Shown: positions 53,775-64,000 of the stretch, one piece after another | Layout of the letters: every line of letters begins with the position of its first letter | Numbering within the stretch: position 1 is the stretch's first letter | From: Streptomyces marispadix | GTDB taxonomy: Bacteria; Actinomycetota; Actinomycetes; Streptomycetales; Streptomycetaceae | Length of the DNA: 64,000 nt | Direction of reading: 5' to 3' | Assembly: GCF_022524345.1 (NCBI RefSeq) | Contig: NZ_JAKWJU010000002.1 | Span: 5,756,001 to 5,820,000, forward strand | Position numbers and translations under genes: made by a program | The notes under the pieces: model-generated | The model's database searches: none | What the model saw: only the letters and a program-made list of their open reading frames with translations | What the model was told of the DNA's origin: nothing

Positions 53775-55193
53775 ATGGCAGACATGCTCGTTTCGGCCGC
53801 CGACCGGCAGCCCTCCGGCGCCGTACGTTCGTACGCCGTCGAACTCCTCGCGCTGGTACGGCGGTTGGACCCTGCATACGGCTGGTTCGCCGTCTTCGCG
53901 GAGCACGATCCGGACGGGCTGCGCGAGTGTCTGTGCGGGCGGGAGATGCCGCCTTGGGACGTAGTGGCCTCGCTGCTGGACGACCTGGGGCGGCTGCACG
54001 GGCCCGACGCGGCGCAGCGGGCCGAGGAGCGGCTGCGCCCGCTGCACGGTGCGGCCGTCGCCGAATACGACCTCCACGCCGGAGGCGAGCCTGTGCTGCG
54101 CCGCCGACTCGCCGCGGCGGCGGGGGAGTTGGAGGAGGCGGCGGCGCACCTTCGCACGCTGGAGGCGGACGGCGGCGCGGAGCAGATGTGGGCGCGTGAC
54201 TATCTCGAACGCGTCGAGGCGCGCTGCGCGGAGTTGCGTGGCCGTCTCGCGGCCGTCGCGGCGGTGCCGGGAGACGCGCGCCCTCCGGAGCGCCCCGCAC
54301 ACGATTCCGCTCCCGCGCCGGGCCCGGATTCCGCGGCCGATGCGGCCACCCCGCCCGGCGCGGCCCCCGCCCCGCCGCCGCCCAAGCGGCGTGCACGTAC
54401 GGGGGGTTCGCGGTTCGCGGGTGCCCCCGGCCAGTACACGGAGGACGCGCGCCCGGCGGCGATCGTGCCGCCCGGTGCCCCCTCGCCCGATCTCGCTCCC
54501 CGCAGCGGTGATCCCGCCGCGGACGACGCCGCCGCGGCGGCTCCGGGCGGCGAGCCCGCGAGCGGTGAACTCACCCCGCGCGGCGCGCGGTTCGCCGGGG
54601 CGGTGCCGCCGCCCCCCACCGCACCCGGGCCTTCCCGTGAGCAGACGGCGGCCGCCCGTGTGCTCGCGGACCAGGCCGCGGCCCGGCTGATACGGCTGCG
54701 GCGCGCCGGAAGCGGCGGTGAGGCTCACGCCCTGCTGTGCGAGGCCGCGCACTGGCCGGCCCTCCGACTCGCCGTACTGGTTGACGAGTTGCACGGGCGC
54801 GGCCTCTCGGCCGACGCGGACACCCTGCTGTGGGAGGCCGCCGCCCTGCCCTCCGACGCGTTCGCCGCCGCCGCCTCGGCCCTGGCCGCGCTGGGACGGG
54901 GCGAGGACGGCGCCCGGCTGCTGCGGCAGGGCGTGGCCCGCCCACCGGGCCAGATCGCGGACGCGGCCCTCGCCCTGCACGGCGACGGCCGCGACCGCGA
55001 GGCCAAGGAGCTGCTGGCGGCTGTGATCCGTACCGGTACTCCCGCCGGTGCCGCGCAGGTCGTACGCGCCGCGCCCGCGGTGCTCGTGCGTCTGCTGCTG
55101 GAGGCTGCCGGCGCGATGTCCCACGAGCAGTGGCGCAGGGTCGCAAGCGCCCTGCGGACGGCGGAAGTTCCCGGGGTGCCGAGGGCGCGGTGA
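53775..55193 (+). CDS. Streptomyces-type helical protein with proline-rich linker, unknown function
   Basis: A 472-residue protein. ATG 53775 is preferred to GTG 53760. Residues 1-170 are helical, with ELLALVRRLDPAYGWFAVFA and GELEEAAAHLRTLEADGG (possible coiled coil). Residues 170-300 are Pro/Ala-rich and disordered, with two RFAG motifs in SRFAGAPGQYTED and RGARFAGAVPPPP. The C-terminal third is Leu/Ala-rich helical repeats, resembling tetratricopeptide or pentatricopeptide-like pairs (HALLCEAAHWPALRLAVLVD, LLWEAAALPSDAFAAAASAL). Relatives are often mislabelled UL36-like because of the Pro/Ala region. No function can be assigned. Confidence 0.72.
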   Translation: MADMLVSAADRQPSGAVRSYAVELLALVRRLDPAYGWFAVFAEHDPDGLRECLCGREMPPWDVVASLLDDLGRLHGPDAAQRAEERLRPLHGAAVAEYDLHAGGEPVLRRRLAAAAGELEEAAAHLRTLEADGGAEQMWARDYLERVEARCAELRGRLAAVAAVPGDARPPERPAHDSAPAPGPDSAADAATPPGAAPAPPPPKRRARTGGSRFAGAPGQYTEDARPAAIVPPGAPSPDLAPRSGDPAADDAAAAAPGGEPASGELTPRGARFAGAVPPPPTAPGPSREQTAAARVLADQAAARLIRLRRAGSGGEAHALLCEAAHWPALRLAVLVDELHGRGLSADADTLLWEAAALPSDAFAAAASALAALGRGEDGARLLRQGVARPPGQIADAALALHGDGRDREAKELLAAVIRTGTPAGAAQVVRAAPAVLVRLLLEAAGAMSHEQWRRVASALRTAEVPGVPRAR

Positions 55194-55329
55194 GCGCCGG
55201 TGACCAGTCGGCCGCGGATGCCGCCGACGCCGGGTCGTGCCTGGTGGATGCCGTGCGGACGGCCGTGACGCCTCGCTGCTGCGCCGCAGGCCGGCGGGTG
55301 ATCGATCGGGCGACGTGACGCAGATGCCC

Positions 55330-55358
55330 TTGCCACCGTGCGAGAGCCGACCTACGGT
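55330..55358 (+). promoter_or_regulatory. Candidate promoter of the pyrimidine-degradation operon
   Basis: TTGCCA (55330-55335) and TACGGT (55353-55358) are spaced by 17 bases, about 60 bases upstream of ATG 55422. No clear operator palindrome was recognised in the 55194-55421 gap. Confidence 0.35.
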
Positions 55359-55421
55359 CACATTCTCACGCTGATCTACGCGTGTCGAATGGCCTTGACC
55401 TCCCGTTCAAAGGAGCTGCTC

Positions 55422-56264
55422 ATGCCCGACGTTGTGCGCGCCGCCCTGGTGCAGGCGACATGGACAGGCGACACCGACTCGATGATCGAGAAGCATGAGC
55501 AGTACGCACGCGAGGCCGCCCGGCAGGGGGCACGCGTCATCGGCTTCCAAGAGGTCTTCAACGCCCCGTACTTCTGCCAGGTCCAGGACCCCGAGCACTA
55601 CAAGTGGGCCGAACGCGTGCCGGACGGGCCGACGGTGCGGCGGATGCAGGAACTGGCCCGCGAGACGGGCATGGTGGTGGTCGTCCCGGTCTTCGAGGTC
55701 GAACAGTCCGGCTTCTACTACAACACCGCCGCCGTCATCGACGCCGACGGCACGGTGCTGGGCACCTACCGCAAACACCATCTGCCTCAACTGCCGGGAT
55801 TCTGGGAGAAGTTCTACTTCAAACCCGGCAACCTCGGCTGGCCCGTCTTCGACACCGCCGTCGGCCGCGTCGGCGTCTACATCTGCTACGACCGCCACTT
55901 CCCCGAGGGCTGGCGCGCACTGGGTCTCGCCGGGGCCCAGCTCGTCTACAACCCCTCCGCGACGTCCCGCGGACTCTCCAGCCATCTGTGGCAGCTCGAA
56001 CAGCCCGCCGCGGCCGTCGCCAACGAGTACTTCATCGCCGCCATCAACCGCGTCGGCACCGAGGAGTACGGCGACAACGACTTCTACGGCACGAGCTACT
56101 TCGTCGACCCGCGCGGCCAGTTCGTGGGCGACGTCGCCAGCGACAAGGACGAGGAACTCGTCGTCCGCGACCTCGACTTCGACGTCATCGACGAGGTCCG
56201 CCAGCAGTGGGCCTTCTACCGCGACCGGCGGCCCGACGCCTACGACGGGCTGGTGCGCCCCTGA
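55422..56264 (+). CDS. pydC: Nitrilase-superfamily beta-ureidopropionase
   Basis: A 280-residue carbon-nitrogen hydrolase. ATG 55422 is chosen because AAAGGAG precedes it; the longer frame from 55338 is not homologous. The Glu-Lys-Cys triad is complete: Glu44 in GFQEVFN, Lys118 in TYRKHHLPQ and Cys155 in YICYDRHFPEG. Substrate-loop features NPSATSRGLSSHLWQLEQPA and YFIAAINRVGTEEYGD fit N-carbamoyl-beta-alanine amidohydrolase, which releases beta-alanine, CO2 and ammonia in uracil breakdown. It is the first gene of a tight operon with aminotransferase and dihydropyrimidinase genes, which supports this role. Confidence 0.9.
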   Translation: MPDVVRAALVQATWTGDTDSMIEKHEQYAREAARQGARVIGFQEVFNAPYFCQVQDPEHYKWAERVPDGPTVRRMQELARETGMVVVVPVFEVEQSGFYYNTAAVIDADGTVLGTYRKHHLPQLPGFWEKFYFKPGNLGWPVFDTAVGRVGVYICYDRHFPEGWRALGLAGAQLVYNPSATSRGLSSHLWQLEQPAAAVANEYFIAAINRVGTEEYGDNDFYGTSYFVDPRGQFVGDVASDKDEELVVRDLDFDVIDEVRQQWAFYRDRRPDAYDGLVRP

Positions 56265-57604
56265 TGAACGCCAGGCACACCGCGGACCCCGAGTCGCTGT
56301 TCCAGCGCCACCGCGCCGTACTGCCCGACTGGCTCGCCCTCTACTACGACCGCCCGCTGGAGATCACCCACGGCGAGGGACGCCACGTCTGGGACGGCGA
56401 GGGCAACCGCTACCTCGACTTCTTCGGCGGCATCCTCACCACCATGACGGCGCACGCGCTGCCCGAGGTGACCAAGGCCGTCAGCGAGCAGGCCGGCCGC
56501 ATCCTGCACAGCTCGACGCTCTATCTCGACCGCCCCATGGTCGAGTTGGCCGAACGCATCGCAGCCCTGTCCGGCATCCCCGACGCCCGGGTCTTCTTCA
56601 CCACCTCCGGTACGGAAGCCAACGACACGGCCCTGCTGCTGGCCACCACCTACCGCCGCTCCAACCAGATCCTGGCGCTGCGCAACAGCTACCACGGGCG
56701 TTCCTTCTCCGCCGTGGGCATCACCGGCAACCGCTCCTGGTCGCCGACGAGCCTCTCGCCGTTGCAGACGCTCTACGTACACGGCGGGGTGCGCACCCGC
56801 GGCCCCTACGCGGCCCTGGACGACGCGGAGTTCATCGACGCCTGCACCGCGGACCTGGTGGACATGCTCGGACAGACCGGCGGCGACGTGGCGGCCCTGA
56901 TCGCCGAACCGGTGCAGGGCGTCGGCGGGTTCACCTCGCCGCCCGACGGCCTGTTCGCCGCGTTCCGCGAGGTCCTGCGCGAGCACGGCATCCTGTGGAT
57001 CAGCGACGAGGTGCAGACGGGCTGGGGCCGCACGGGCGAGCACTTCTGGGGCTGGCAGGCACACGACCAGGCGGGCCCTCCCGACATGCTCACCTTCGCC
57101 AAGGGCATCGGCAACGGCATGTCGATCGGCGGCGTCGTCGCACGGGCCGAGGTCATGAACTGCCTTCCGGCGAACTCCATCTCCACCTTCGGCGGCAGCC
57201 CCGTCACCATGGCCGCCGGCAACGCCAACCTCAACTACCTGCTGGAGCACGACCTTCAGGGCAACGCCCGCCGCGTCGGAGGTCTGCTGCTGGAGCGGCT
57301 GAGGGCCGTCTCGGCGGGACTGGGCGTCGTACGGGAGGTGCGCGGGCGCGGCCTGATGGCCGGAGTGGAACTGGTCGAACCGCACAGCGGCGCCCCGTCG
57401 CTCAGGGCCGCCTCGCTGGTGCTGGAGGCCGCACGCGAACGCGGCCTGCTCATCGGCAAGGGCGGCGGCCACGCCACCGCCAGCGTGCTGCGCATCGCGC
57501 CGCCGCTGAGCCTCACCGTCGCGGAGGCGGAGGAGGGCGCCGAGATCCTGGAGCAAGCCTTGCGCACGGCCGACAACGAGCTGGGAGGGGAGAGCACACA
57601 ATGA
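56264..57604 (+). CDS. Class III aminotransferase, probable beta-alanine/omega-amino acid transaminase
   Basis: 446 residues, starting in a TGATG overlap with the ureidopropionase stop. PLP-binding features are FFTTSGTEANDTALLLATT, NSYHGRSFSAVG, LIAEPVQGVGGF, ISDEVQTGWGRTG (Asp) and DMLTFAKGIGNGMSIGG (Schiff-base Lys). FGGSPVTMAAGNANL and a family end with GHATASVLRIAPPLSLT follow. It resembles AGXT2-like enzymes. In this operon it should convert beta-alanine (or beta-aminoisobutyrate from thymine) to the semialdehyde. The operon continues with ATGA coupling. Confidence 0.92.
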   Translation: MNARHTADPESLFQRHRAVLPDWLALYYDRPLEITHGEGRHVWDGEGNRYLDFFGGILTTMTAHALPEVTKAVSEQAGRILHSSTLYLDRPMVELAERIAALSGIPDARVFFTTSGTEANDTALLLATTYRRSNQILALRNSYHGRSFSAVGITGNRSWSPTSLSPLQTLYVHGGVRTRGPYAALDDAEFIDACTADLVDMLGQTGGDVAALIAEPVQGVGGFTSPPDGLFAAFREVLREHGILWISDEVQTGWGRTGEHFWGWQAHDQAGPPDMLTFAKGIGNGMSIGGVVARAEVMNCLPANSISTFGGSPVTMAAGNANLNYLLEHDLQGNARRVGGLLLERLRAVSAGLGVVREVRGRGLMAGVELVEPHSGAPSLRAASLVLEAARERGLLIGKGGGHATASVLRIAPPLSLTVAEAEEGAEILEQALRTADNELGGESTQ

Positions 57605-59007
57605 CGCACTCACGTACGGTCGTTCGCGGGGGACTCGTCATCACCGCGTCCGACGAGACCCACGCCGACGTCCTCGTCGAGGACGGGCGGATCGTCGCCA
57701 CCGCCGCCACCGGAAGCAGCGTCGCCCAGGGCTGGACGGCGGAGCGCACCATCGACGCCACCGGGAAGTACGTGCTGCCGGGCGGCGTCGACGCCCACAC
57801 GCACATGGACTTCCCCTTCGGAGGCACCTTCTCCTCCGACGACTTCGAGTCCGGCACCAGGGCGGCGGCCTGGGGCGGCACGACCACCATCGTCGACTTC
57901 GCCGTACAGACCAAGGGCCACGCCCTGCGTGAGGGCCTGGACCGCTGGCACGCCAAGGCAGACGCGCAGTGCGCGATCGACTACGCCTTCCACATGATCC
58001 TCTCCGACGTCAACCAGGGCACCCTGAAGGAGATGGACATGCTGGTGGAGGAGGGCATCACCTCCTTCAAGATGTTCATGGCCTACCCGGGTGTCTTCTA
58101 CAGCGACGACGGGCAGATCCTGCGCGCCATGCAGCGCACCGCCGGCAACGGCGGGCTGATCATGATGCACGCGGAGAACGGCATCGCCATCGACGTCCTC
58201 GTCGAACAGGCCCTGGCCGCGGGCAAGACCGACCCCCGCTACCACGGCGAGGTGCGCAAGGCCCTGCTGGAGGCCGAGGCCACCCACCGCGCCATCCAGC
58301 TCGCCCGCGTGGCCGGTTCACCGCTTTACGTCGTGCACGTCTCCGCGGAGGAGGCCGTCGCGGAGCTGGCGTCGGCACGCGACATGGGCCTGCCGGTGTT
58401 CGCCGAGACCTGCCCGCAGTATCTGTTCCTCTCCACGGACAATCTCGCCGAGCCCGACTTCGGCGGCGCCAAGTACGTCTGCTCCACGCCGCTGAGGCCC
58501 AAGGAGCATCAGGCGGCGCTGTGGAAGGGGCTGCGCACCAACGACCTCCAGGTGGTCTCCACCGACCACTGCCCCTTCTGCTTCGTCGGCCAGAAGGAGC
58601 TGGGCCGCGGCGACTTCTCCAAGATCCCCAACGGGATGCCGGGCGTGGAGCACCGGATGGACCTGCTGCACCAGGCCGTGCTCGACGGGCACATCTCGCG
58701 GCGCCGCTGGATCGAGCTGGCCTGCGCCACCCCGGCCCGCATGTTCGGGCTCTATCCCAAGAAGGGCACGCTTCAGCCCGGTTCGGACGCCGACATCGTC
58801 ATCTACGACCCGGAGGCACCGCAGACCCTGTCCGCCGAGACGCACCACATGAACGTCGACTACTCGGCGTACGAGGGCAAGCAGATCACCGGCCAGGTCG
58901 AGACGGTGCTCTCCCGCGGCGAGACCGTCATCGACAGGCGCACCTACACAGGACGCGCGGGGCACGGGCAGTACACCCCCCGCGGTCTGTGCCAACTCCT
59001 CGACTGA
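57601..59007 (+). CDS. pydB: Dihydropyrimidinase (D-hydantoinase)
   Basis: A 468-residue cyclic amidohydrolase coupled to the aminotransferase by ATGA. The binuclear metal site is intact: GGVDAHTHMDFPFGG (His-x-His), TSFKMFMAYPGVF (the Lys carboxylated in this family), LIMMHAENG (His), YVVHVSAEEA (His) and VSTDHCPFCF (Asp). CSTPLRPKEHQAALWKGL and PARMFGLYPKKGTLQPGSDA are typical of dihydropyrimidinases. It opens dihydrouracil to N-carbamoyl-beta-alanine, the substrate of the first gene of this operon. Metal and loop residues argue against allantoinase. Confidence 0.95.
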   Translation: MTHSRTVVRGGLVITASDETHADVLVEDGRIVATAATGSSVAQGWTAERTIDATGKYVLPGGVDAHTHMDFPFGGTFSSDDFESGTRAAAWGGTTTIVDFAVQTKGHALREGLDRWHAKADAQCAIDYAFHMILSDVNQGTLKEMDMLVEEGITSFKMFMAYPGVFYSDDGQILRAMQRTAGNGGLIMMHAENGIAIDVLVEQALAAGKTDPRYHGEVRKALLEAEATHRAIQLARVAGSPLYVVHVSAEEAVAELASARDMGLPVFAETCPQYLFLSTDNLAEPDFGGAKYVCSTPLRPKEHQAALWKGLRTNDLQVVSTDHCPFCFVGQKELGRGDFSKIPNGMPGVEHRMDLLHQAVLDGHISRRRWIELACATPARMFGLYPKKGTLQPGSDADIVIYDPEAPQTLSAETHHMNVDYSAYEGKQITGQVETVLSRGETVIDRRTYTGRAGHGQYTPRGLCQLLD

Positions 59008-59034
59008 ATCCGGCGGTTGAAAGGACGGACAGGC

Positions 59035-60042
59035 ATGGACTTCGGACTCGTACTCCAGACGGACCCGCCCGGCTCCCGCACGGTCGGGCTGATGCGCAGA
59101 GCCGAGCGGCAGGGGTTCCGCTACGGCTGGACCTTCGACTCGGCGGTGCTGTGGCAGGAGCCGTTCGTCATCCACAGCCGGGTGCTGGACAACACCGAGC
59201 GGATGATCGTCGGCCCGATGGTCACCAACCCCGGCACCCGCGCCTGGGAGGTGACCGCCTCCACCTTCGCCACCCTCAACGAGATGTACGGCAACCGCAC
59301 CGTATGCGGCCTGGGCAGGGGCGACTCGGCGATGCGCGTGGCCGGGCGCAAGCCCAACACCCTCGCCAGGGTCAGCTCCGCGATGACCGCGATCCGCGAT
59401 CTGGCGGAGGGCCGTGAGGCGGTCGTCGACGGTACGCCCCTGAAGCTGCCGTGGGTGAAGCAGGGCAGCAGGCTGCCGGTGTGGATGGCGGCCTACGGTC
59501 CCAAGGCGCTGGCCATGGCCGGGCGTGAGGCCGACGGCTTCATCCTCCAGCTCGCCGACCCCTATCTGACGGAGTCGATGGTCAAGGCGGTGCGCGTCGC
59601 CGCGGCACAGGCCGGCCGCGACCCGGACGACGTCACGGTCTGCGTCGCCGCTCCGGCCTACGTCGGTGACGACATCCAGCACGCACGTGAGCAGTGCCGC
59701 TGGTTCGGCGGCATGGTCGGCAACCACGTCGCCGATCTCGTCGCCCGCTACGGGGAGGACTCCGATCTCGTACCGACGGCTCTGACCAGCTACATCAAGG
59801 CCCGCCAGGGCTACGACTACGCCCACCACGGCCGTGCGGGCAACCCGGACACCGAGTTCGTGCCGGACGAGGTGGTCGACCGCTTCTGCCTGCTGGGCCC
59901 GGCGGAGGCGCACATCGAGAAGCTGCGGACGCTGCGGGACCTCGGTGTCGACCAGTTCGCGGTGTACGCCATGCACGACGCCACGGAGTCGGTGATCGAC
60001 GCCTACGGGCGTGATGTGATCCCCGCGCTCGCCGACGGCTGA
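59035..60042 (+). CDS. LLM-class flavin/F420-dependent oxidoreductase linked to pyrimidine breakdown
   Basis: A 335-residue luciferase-like TIM-barrel protein. ATG 59035 follows AAAGGA; ATG 59017 is less likely. It starts MDFGLVLQTDPPGSRTVGLM and contains WTFDSAVLWQEPFVIHSRV, IVGPMVTNPGTRAWEVTAST, CGLGRGDSAMRVAGRKP, and VWMAAYGPKALAMAGREADG, the cofactor phosphate-binding part. The family (CPS_4305 type as I recall) is often found beside dihydropyrimidinase genes. No PydA or Rut genes are present here, so it could reduce uracil or act on a downstream intermediate. The step is inferred. Cofactor F420 or FMN cannot be told apart from sequence alone. Confidence 0.85.
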   Translation: MDFGLVLQTDPPGSRTVGLMRRAERQGFRYGWTFDSAVLWQEPFVIHSRVLDNTERMIVGPMVTNPGTRAWEVTASTFATLNEMYGNRTVCGLGRGDSAMRVAGRKPNTLARVSSAMTAIRDLAEGREAVVDGTPLKLPWVKQGSRLPVWMAAYGPKALAMAGREADGFILQLADPYLTESMVKAVRVAAAQAGRDPDDVTVCVAAPAYVGDDIQHAREQCRWFGGMVGNHVADLVARYGEDSDLVPTALTSYIKARQGYDYAHHGRAGNPDTEFVPDEVVDRFCLLGPAEAHIEKLRTLRDLGVDQFAVYAMHDATESVIDAYGRDVIPALADG

Positions 60043-60203
60043 GACCGCCGCGGCACCACGGCCGCTTCTCGACTGCCGGGCGCCGGGCGGGTGTTCGTTC
60101 CGCTTCTCGCGGGGCGCCGCCCGGCCGCCCGCACCGTCCGGACCGCCTGCCACCTGCCTGCACCACAACCGAAGATCAGCACCGAGCCGAAGAGGTGTGT
60201 GCC

Positions 60204-61760
<1,557 letters not shown>

Positions 61761-61801
61761 AGAAAAGCGAGTTGACGCGGTCGCGTCGGGCCGCTCGGGG
61801 G

Positions 61802-61827
61802 ACCGGCGCCGGGGCGGCGGCGCCGGT
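61802..61827. terminator. Strong hairpin between convergent transporter and WD40 genes
   Basis: ACCGGCGCC (61802-61810) and GGCGCCGGT (61819-61827) form a perfect 9-base stem with an 8-base loop. It lies 42 bases after the transporter stop in the convergent gap and is the best terminator in the window. Confidence 0.65.
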
Positions 61828-61911
61828 ACCGCGCCGGACCACCGCGCTCGGCGCCGCACCCCGTAGGCCCACGCGCACCCGGCGGCCACGGCGGCCACCG
61901 GGTACGCGACG

Positions 61912-64000
61912 TCACAGCTCCGCGTCGAGGGAGAGGCGGTGCACGCCCGGCAGATAGGCGTCGAGTTCACCCGGCGCGAAGCGCGTCATGCCGACGACGT
62001 GCCAGAACTCGCCCGTCACATCGCCCTCGTACTTGTAGCCGCCGCCGGGCGTCAGCGCCGCCCAGCCGCCGGGGACGCCGATCAGCGTGGCGCGCGGCGC
62101 GGGGGCGACCCGGCCCCCGGTCTGCGCCCCGGCGTCCTCTCCGTCCTCTCCGGGCTCTCCGTGCTGCTCCTCGTCACCGGTGAGGGACCACAGCCGTACC
62201 GTGCCGTCCTCGCCGCCGCTGGCGAGCTGCGAGCCGTCCGGGCTGAAGGCGAGCGCATGGACCCGCCCCGTGTGGCCCGTCAGACGCGCGGTCAACTCGC
62301 CGCTGTCCGCGTCCCACAGGCGGATCGCACGGTCGTCGCCCGCGGTCGCGAGCAGCGGCAGCCGCGGGTGTGCCGCCGCGGTCCACAGCCGTCCGTGATG
62401 CCCGCGCAGGACGTGCCGCTGTCTGCCGCCCTCCCAGATCACGGCCGTACCGTCCCAGGACGCGCTCAGCACCGAGGTGCCGCCGCGGCAGAAGGTGACG
62501 GCGTACACGCGGTCGGAGTGGCCCTCGAGTTCGGCGATGAGACGTCCTGTGCGCGGCTCCCACAGCCGTACCAGGCTGTCGTCGCAGCCGGTGGCGAGGA
62601 CTTCGTCGTCGTCGCGGAAGGCGATGGAGCGCACCCGGCCCCGGTGCAGCTCCAGGGTCGTGACATGTGCCCCGGTGCTGCGCCACCACAGCCGTACGGT
62701 GTCGTCGTCGTTGGCGGTGGCGAGCAGTTCGCCGTCGCCGCTGAACGCCTCGGCCCACGTGTGGTCGGTCTCGACGTCGATCTCGCGCAGATACTCGCCG
62801 TCGGCGGCGTTCCACAGGTAGACGTCGCCGTCGTTGCTGGCGGTGCCCAGCACCGGGCCCGCCGGGCTGAAGACCGCGGAGACCAACCGGTCGCCGCGGC
62901 CCGCCAGTTCGGCGGTGCGGCGGCCCGTGCGCGCGTCCCACATCCGCACTATGCCGTCGTTGCCGCCGGTGGCCATGCGGGTCCCGTCGGCGCTGAAGGC
63001 GAGCGTGTTGACGCGGCGCCCATGGCCGCGCAGGATGCGCCTGCCCTGGCCCGTACCGGCGTCCCAGATCTGTGCGCCGCCGTCGTTGCCCACGGTCAGA
63101 AGCTGCCGGTCCTGGGGGCGGAAGGCGCAGGCCCATGCCGAGCCCCGGTGCTCGACGGGCTGCTGCGGCAGCAGCGACACCCGCGCCCCTGCGGCGCCGT
63201 CGGAGGAGGCCACCCGCCACATCCGTACGGTGCCGTCGCTGTCGCAGGCGGCGAGCAGCCTGCCCTCGTCGCCGAAGAGCACCTGGTAGACGGCGCCGGT
63301 GCAGCGCTCAAGCGACCCGGCGGCACTGCCGGAACGCGGATCCCACAGCCGCACCTGGCCGTCGGTGTCGCCGCTGACGAGCAGACCGCCGCCGGGATGG
63401 AAGTCGAGGGTGTAGACGGGACCGGAGTGACCGGTGAACTCATGCAGCGCGGCGGGCTCTTCGCCGCTGCCGCCGCCGGTGCCCCTGCCCTCGGTGAGGG
63501 CGCCCGTGTCCCAGACGCGTACCATGCCACGGCCGTCCTCGCCGCGGTCGCCGGTGGCCAGCAGGCTGCCGTCCGGGCTGAACCTCGCGCGGTACACCGC
63601 CCCCCGGTGTGCGCGCAGTTCACGCAGGCAGTGCCCGGTGCGGGTGTCCCAGACCCGCAGGCCCGCCCCGGCGTCCCCCGTGACGAGGGTGTGCCCGTCG
63701 GGGCTGAAGACGGCCGTGTAGACGGGCGCGGTGTGTCCCGGCAGGCGGTGCACGGGCGTGCCGTCGGCCACGTCCCAGAGGGTCACCAGCCCCTCGGCGT
63801 CTCCGGTGGCCAGCAGCCGTCCCGAGGCGTCGAGGGAGACCGGCCACACACCGTCCGGGTGGACCTCGATCCGGTGCAGGCAGCGGCCCGACACCGGGTC
63901 CCACAGCCGTACTTCGCCGTCGGCAGCGCCCGTCGCCAGCACGTTCGCCCGGAACTTCACGGCGTAGACGCGGCCTTCGTGCCCGTGCAGCGTACGGGCT
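61912..64000 (-). CDS. WD40 repeat protein, N-terminus beyond the right edge
   Basis: The frame is open to base 64000 and the extra residues (TLHGHEGRVYAV) still match a WD40 repeat, so the GTG at 63960 is internal. About 695 residues are visible, nearly all WD40 blades: about fourteen repeats such as LHRIEVHPDGVWPVSLDASG, GHTAPVYTAVFSPDGHTLVT and GHTGRVHALAFSPDGSQLAS, enough for two propellers. After an acidic low-complexity linker, the C-terminal about 60 residues (GVPGGWAALTPGGGYKYEGD, MTRFAPGELDAYLPGV) form a tail common to actinomycete WD40 proteins. The unseen N-terminal domain (kinase, STAND ATPase or protease) would decide its role. Confidence 0.88.
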   Translation of the reverse strand, partial: ARTLHGHEGRVYAVKFRANVLATGAADGEVRLWDPVSGRCLHRIEVHPDGVWPVSLDASGRLLATGDAEGLVTLWDVADGTPVHRLPGHTAPVYTAVFSPDGHTLVTGDAGAGLRVWDTRTGHCLRELRAHRGAVYRARFSPDGSLLATGDRGEDGRGMVRVWDTGALTEGRGTGGGSGEEPAALHEFTGHSGPVYTLDFHPGGGLLVSGDTDGQVRLWDPRSGSAAGSLERCTGAVYQVLFGDEGRLLAACDSDGTVRMWRVASSDGAAGARVSLLPQQPVEHRGSAWACAFRPQDRQLLTVGNDGGAQIWDAGTGQGRRILRGHGRRVNTLAFSADGTRMATGGNDGIVRMWDARTGRRTAELAGRGDRLVSAVFSPAGPVLGTASNDGDVYLWNAADGEYLREIDVETDHTWAEAFSGDGELLATANDDDTVRLWWRSTGAHVTTLELHRGRVRSIAFRDDDEVLATGCDDSLVRLWEPRTGRLIAELEGHSDRVYAVTFCRGGTSVLSASWDGTAVIWEGGRQRHVLRGHHGRLWTAAAHPRLPLLATAGDDRAIRLWDADSGELTARLTGHTGRVHALAFSPDGSQLASGGEDGTVRLWSLTGDEEQHGEPGEDGEDAGAQTGGRVAPAPRATLIGVPGGWAALTPGGGYKYEGDVTGEFWHVVGMTRFAPGELDAYLPGVHRLSLDAEL

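Noticed and set aside
51978..55361. A 1127-residue open frame on the minus strand
   Set aside because: It lies opposite gamma-glutamyltransferase and the Pro-rich helical protein, has no domain motifs, and its openness comes from the GC bias of the real genes.

Overview
The window looks like the chromosome of a Streptomyces-type actinomycete. It is very GC-rich with strong G/C bias at third codon positions, uses many GTG starts, has dense short operons coupled by ATGA, GTGA or TGATG overlaps, and has very few TTA codons. It also carries typical streptomycete families (LacI, ROK, GntR and IclR regulators, sugar ABC operons, secreted GH30 and RNase Sa-like enzymes, a WD40 giant). The order aceB - allR - allB - allantoicase, followed further on by a sugar ABC operon and a ROK kinase, recalls the S. 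coelicolor SCO6243-SCO6260 region; this is a recollection, not a computed alignment. No tRNA, rRNA, CRISPR array or insertion sequence was found.

Layout. 1-8095: a cell-envelope or glycolipid cluster. It holds a class III aminotransferase cut by the left edge, an SDR epimerase, a membrane endonuclease/exonuclease/phosphatase-fold enzyme, two GT4 glycosyltransferases (the second split by a +1 frameshift), a UbiA protein of the decaprenyl-phosphate phosphoribosyltransferase type, and a multi-pass UPF0104/LPG-synthase-like protein. 8096-11793: an orphan sugar-binding lipoprotein followed by two tiny overlapping ORFs, divergent from a LacI regulator with two TTA codons. 11943-20073: glyoxylate and allantoin genes (malate synthase, MobA-like nucleotidyltransferase, AllR, allantoinase, allantoicase) with a DUF5955-like protein and a membrane CBM2 protein in between. 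AceB and allB share a TTCC-N7-GGAA operator.

20136-28776: a secreted RNase Sa homologue, then a gluco-oligosaccharide operon (binding protein, two permeases, GH1, secreted GH30) divergent from a ROK regulator. 28845-34366: a sugar-acid module (KDG-type kinase, KDPG aldolase, enolase-superfamily dehydratase, GntP permease). 34522-36494: a methyltransferase and an unusual membrane protein fused to a VOC domain. 36565-45113: a GntR-controlled regulon of Gfo/Idh oxidoreductase, the regulator itself, two tandem sugar-binding lipoproteins, permease and ATPase. All its promoters carry a TTGTCCGGACAA-like operator and look leaderless. It is followed by a ROK glucokinase-like gene and a small membrane protein.

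45171-55193: assorted genes (PcaL fusion, metallo-beta-lactamase-fold protein, exonuclease III, secreted SGNH hydrolase, gamma-glutamyltransferase, several unknowns). 55422-61760: a tight reductive pyrimidine-degradation operon (beta-ureidopropionase, aminotransferase, dihydropyrimidinase, an LLM flavin/F420 oxidoreductase, NCS1 transporter). 61912-64000: the C-terminal part of a WD40 protein running off the right edge.

The most rewarding places are the GntR operator/leaderless regulon, the DPA-like lipid-sugar cluster, the LLM oxidoreductase as a possible uracil reductase, and the TTA-containing LacI locus.
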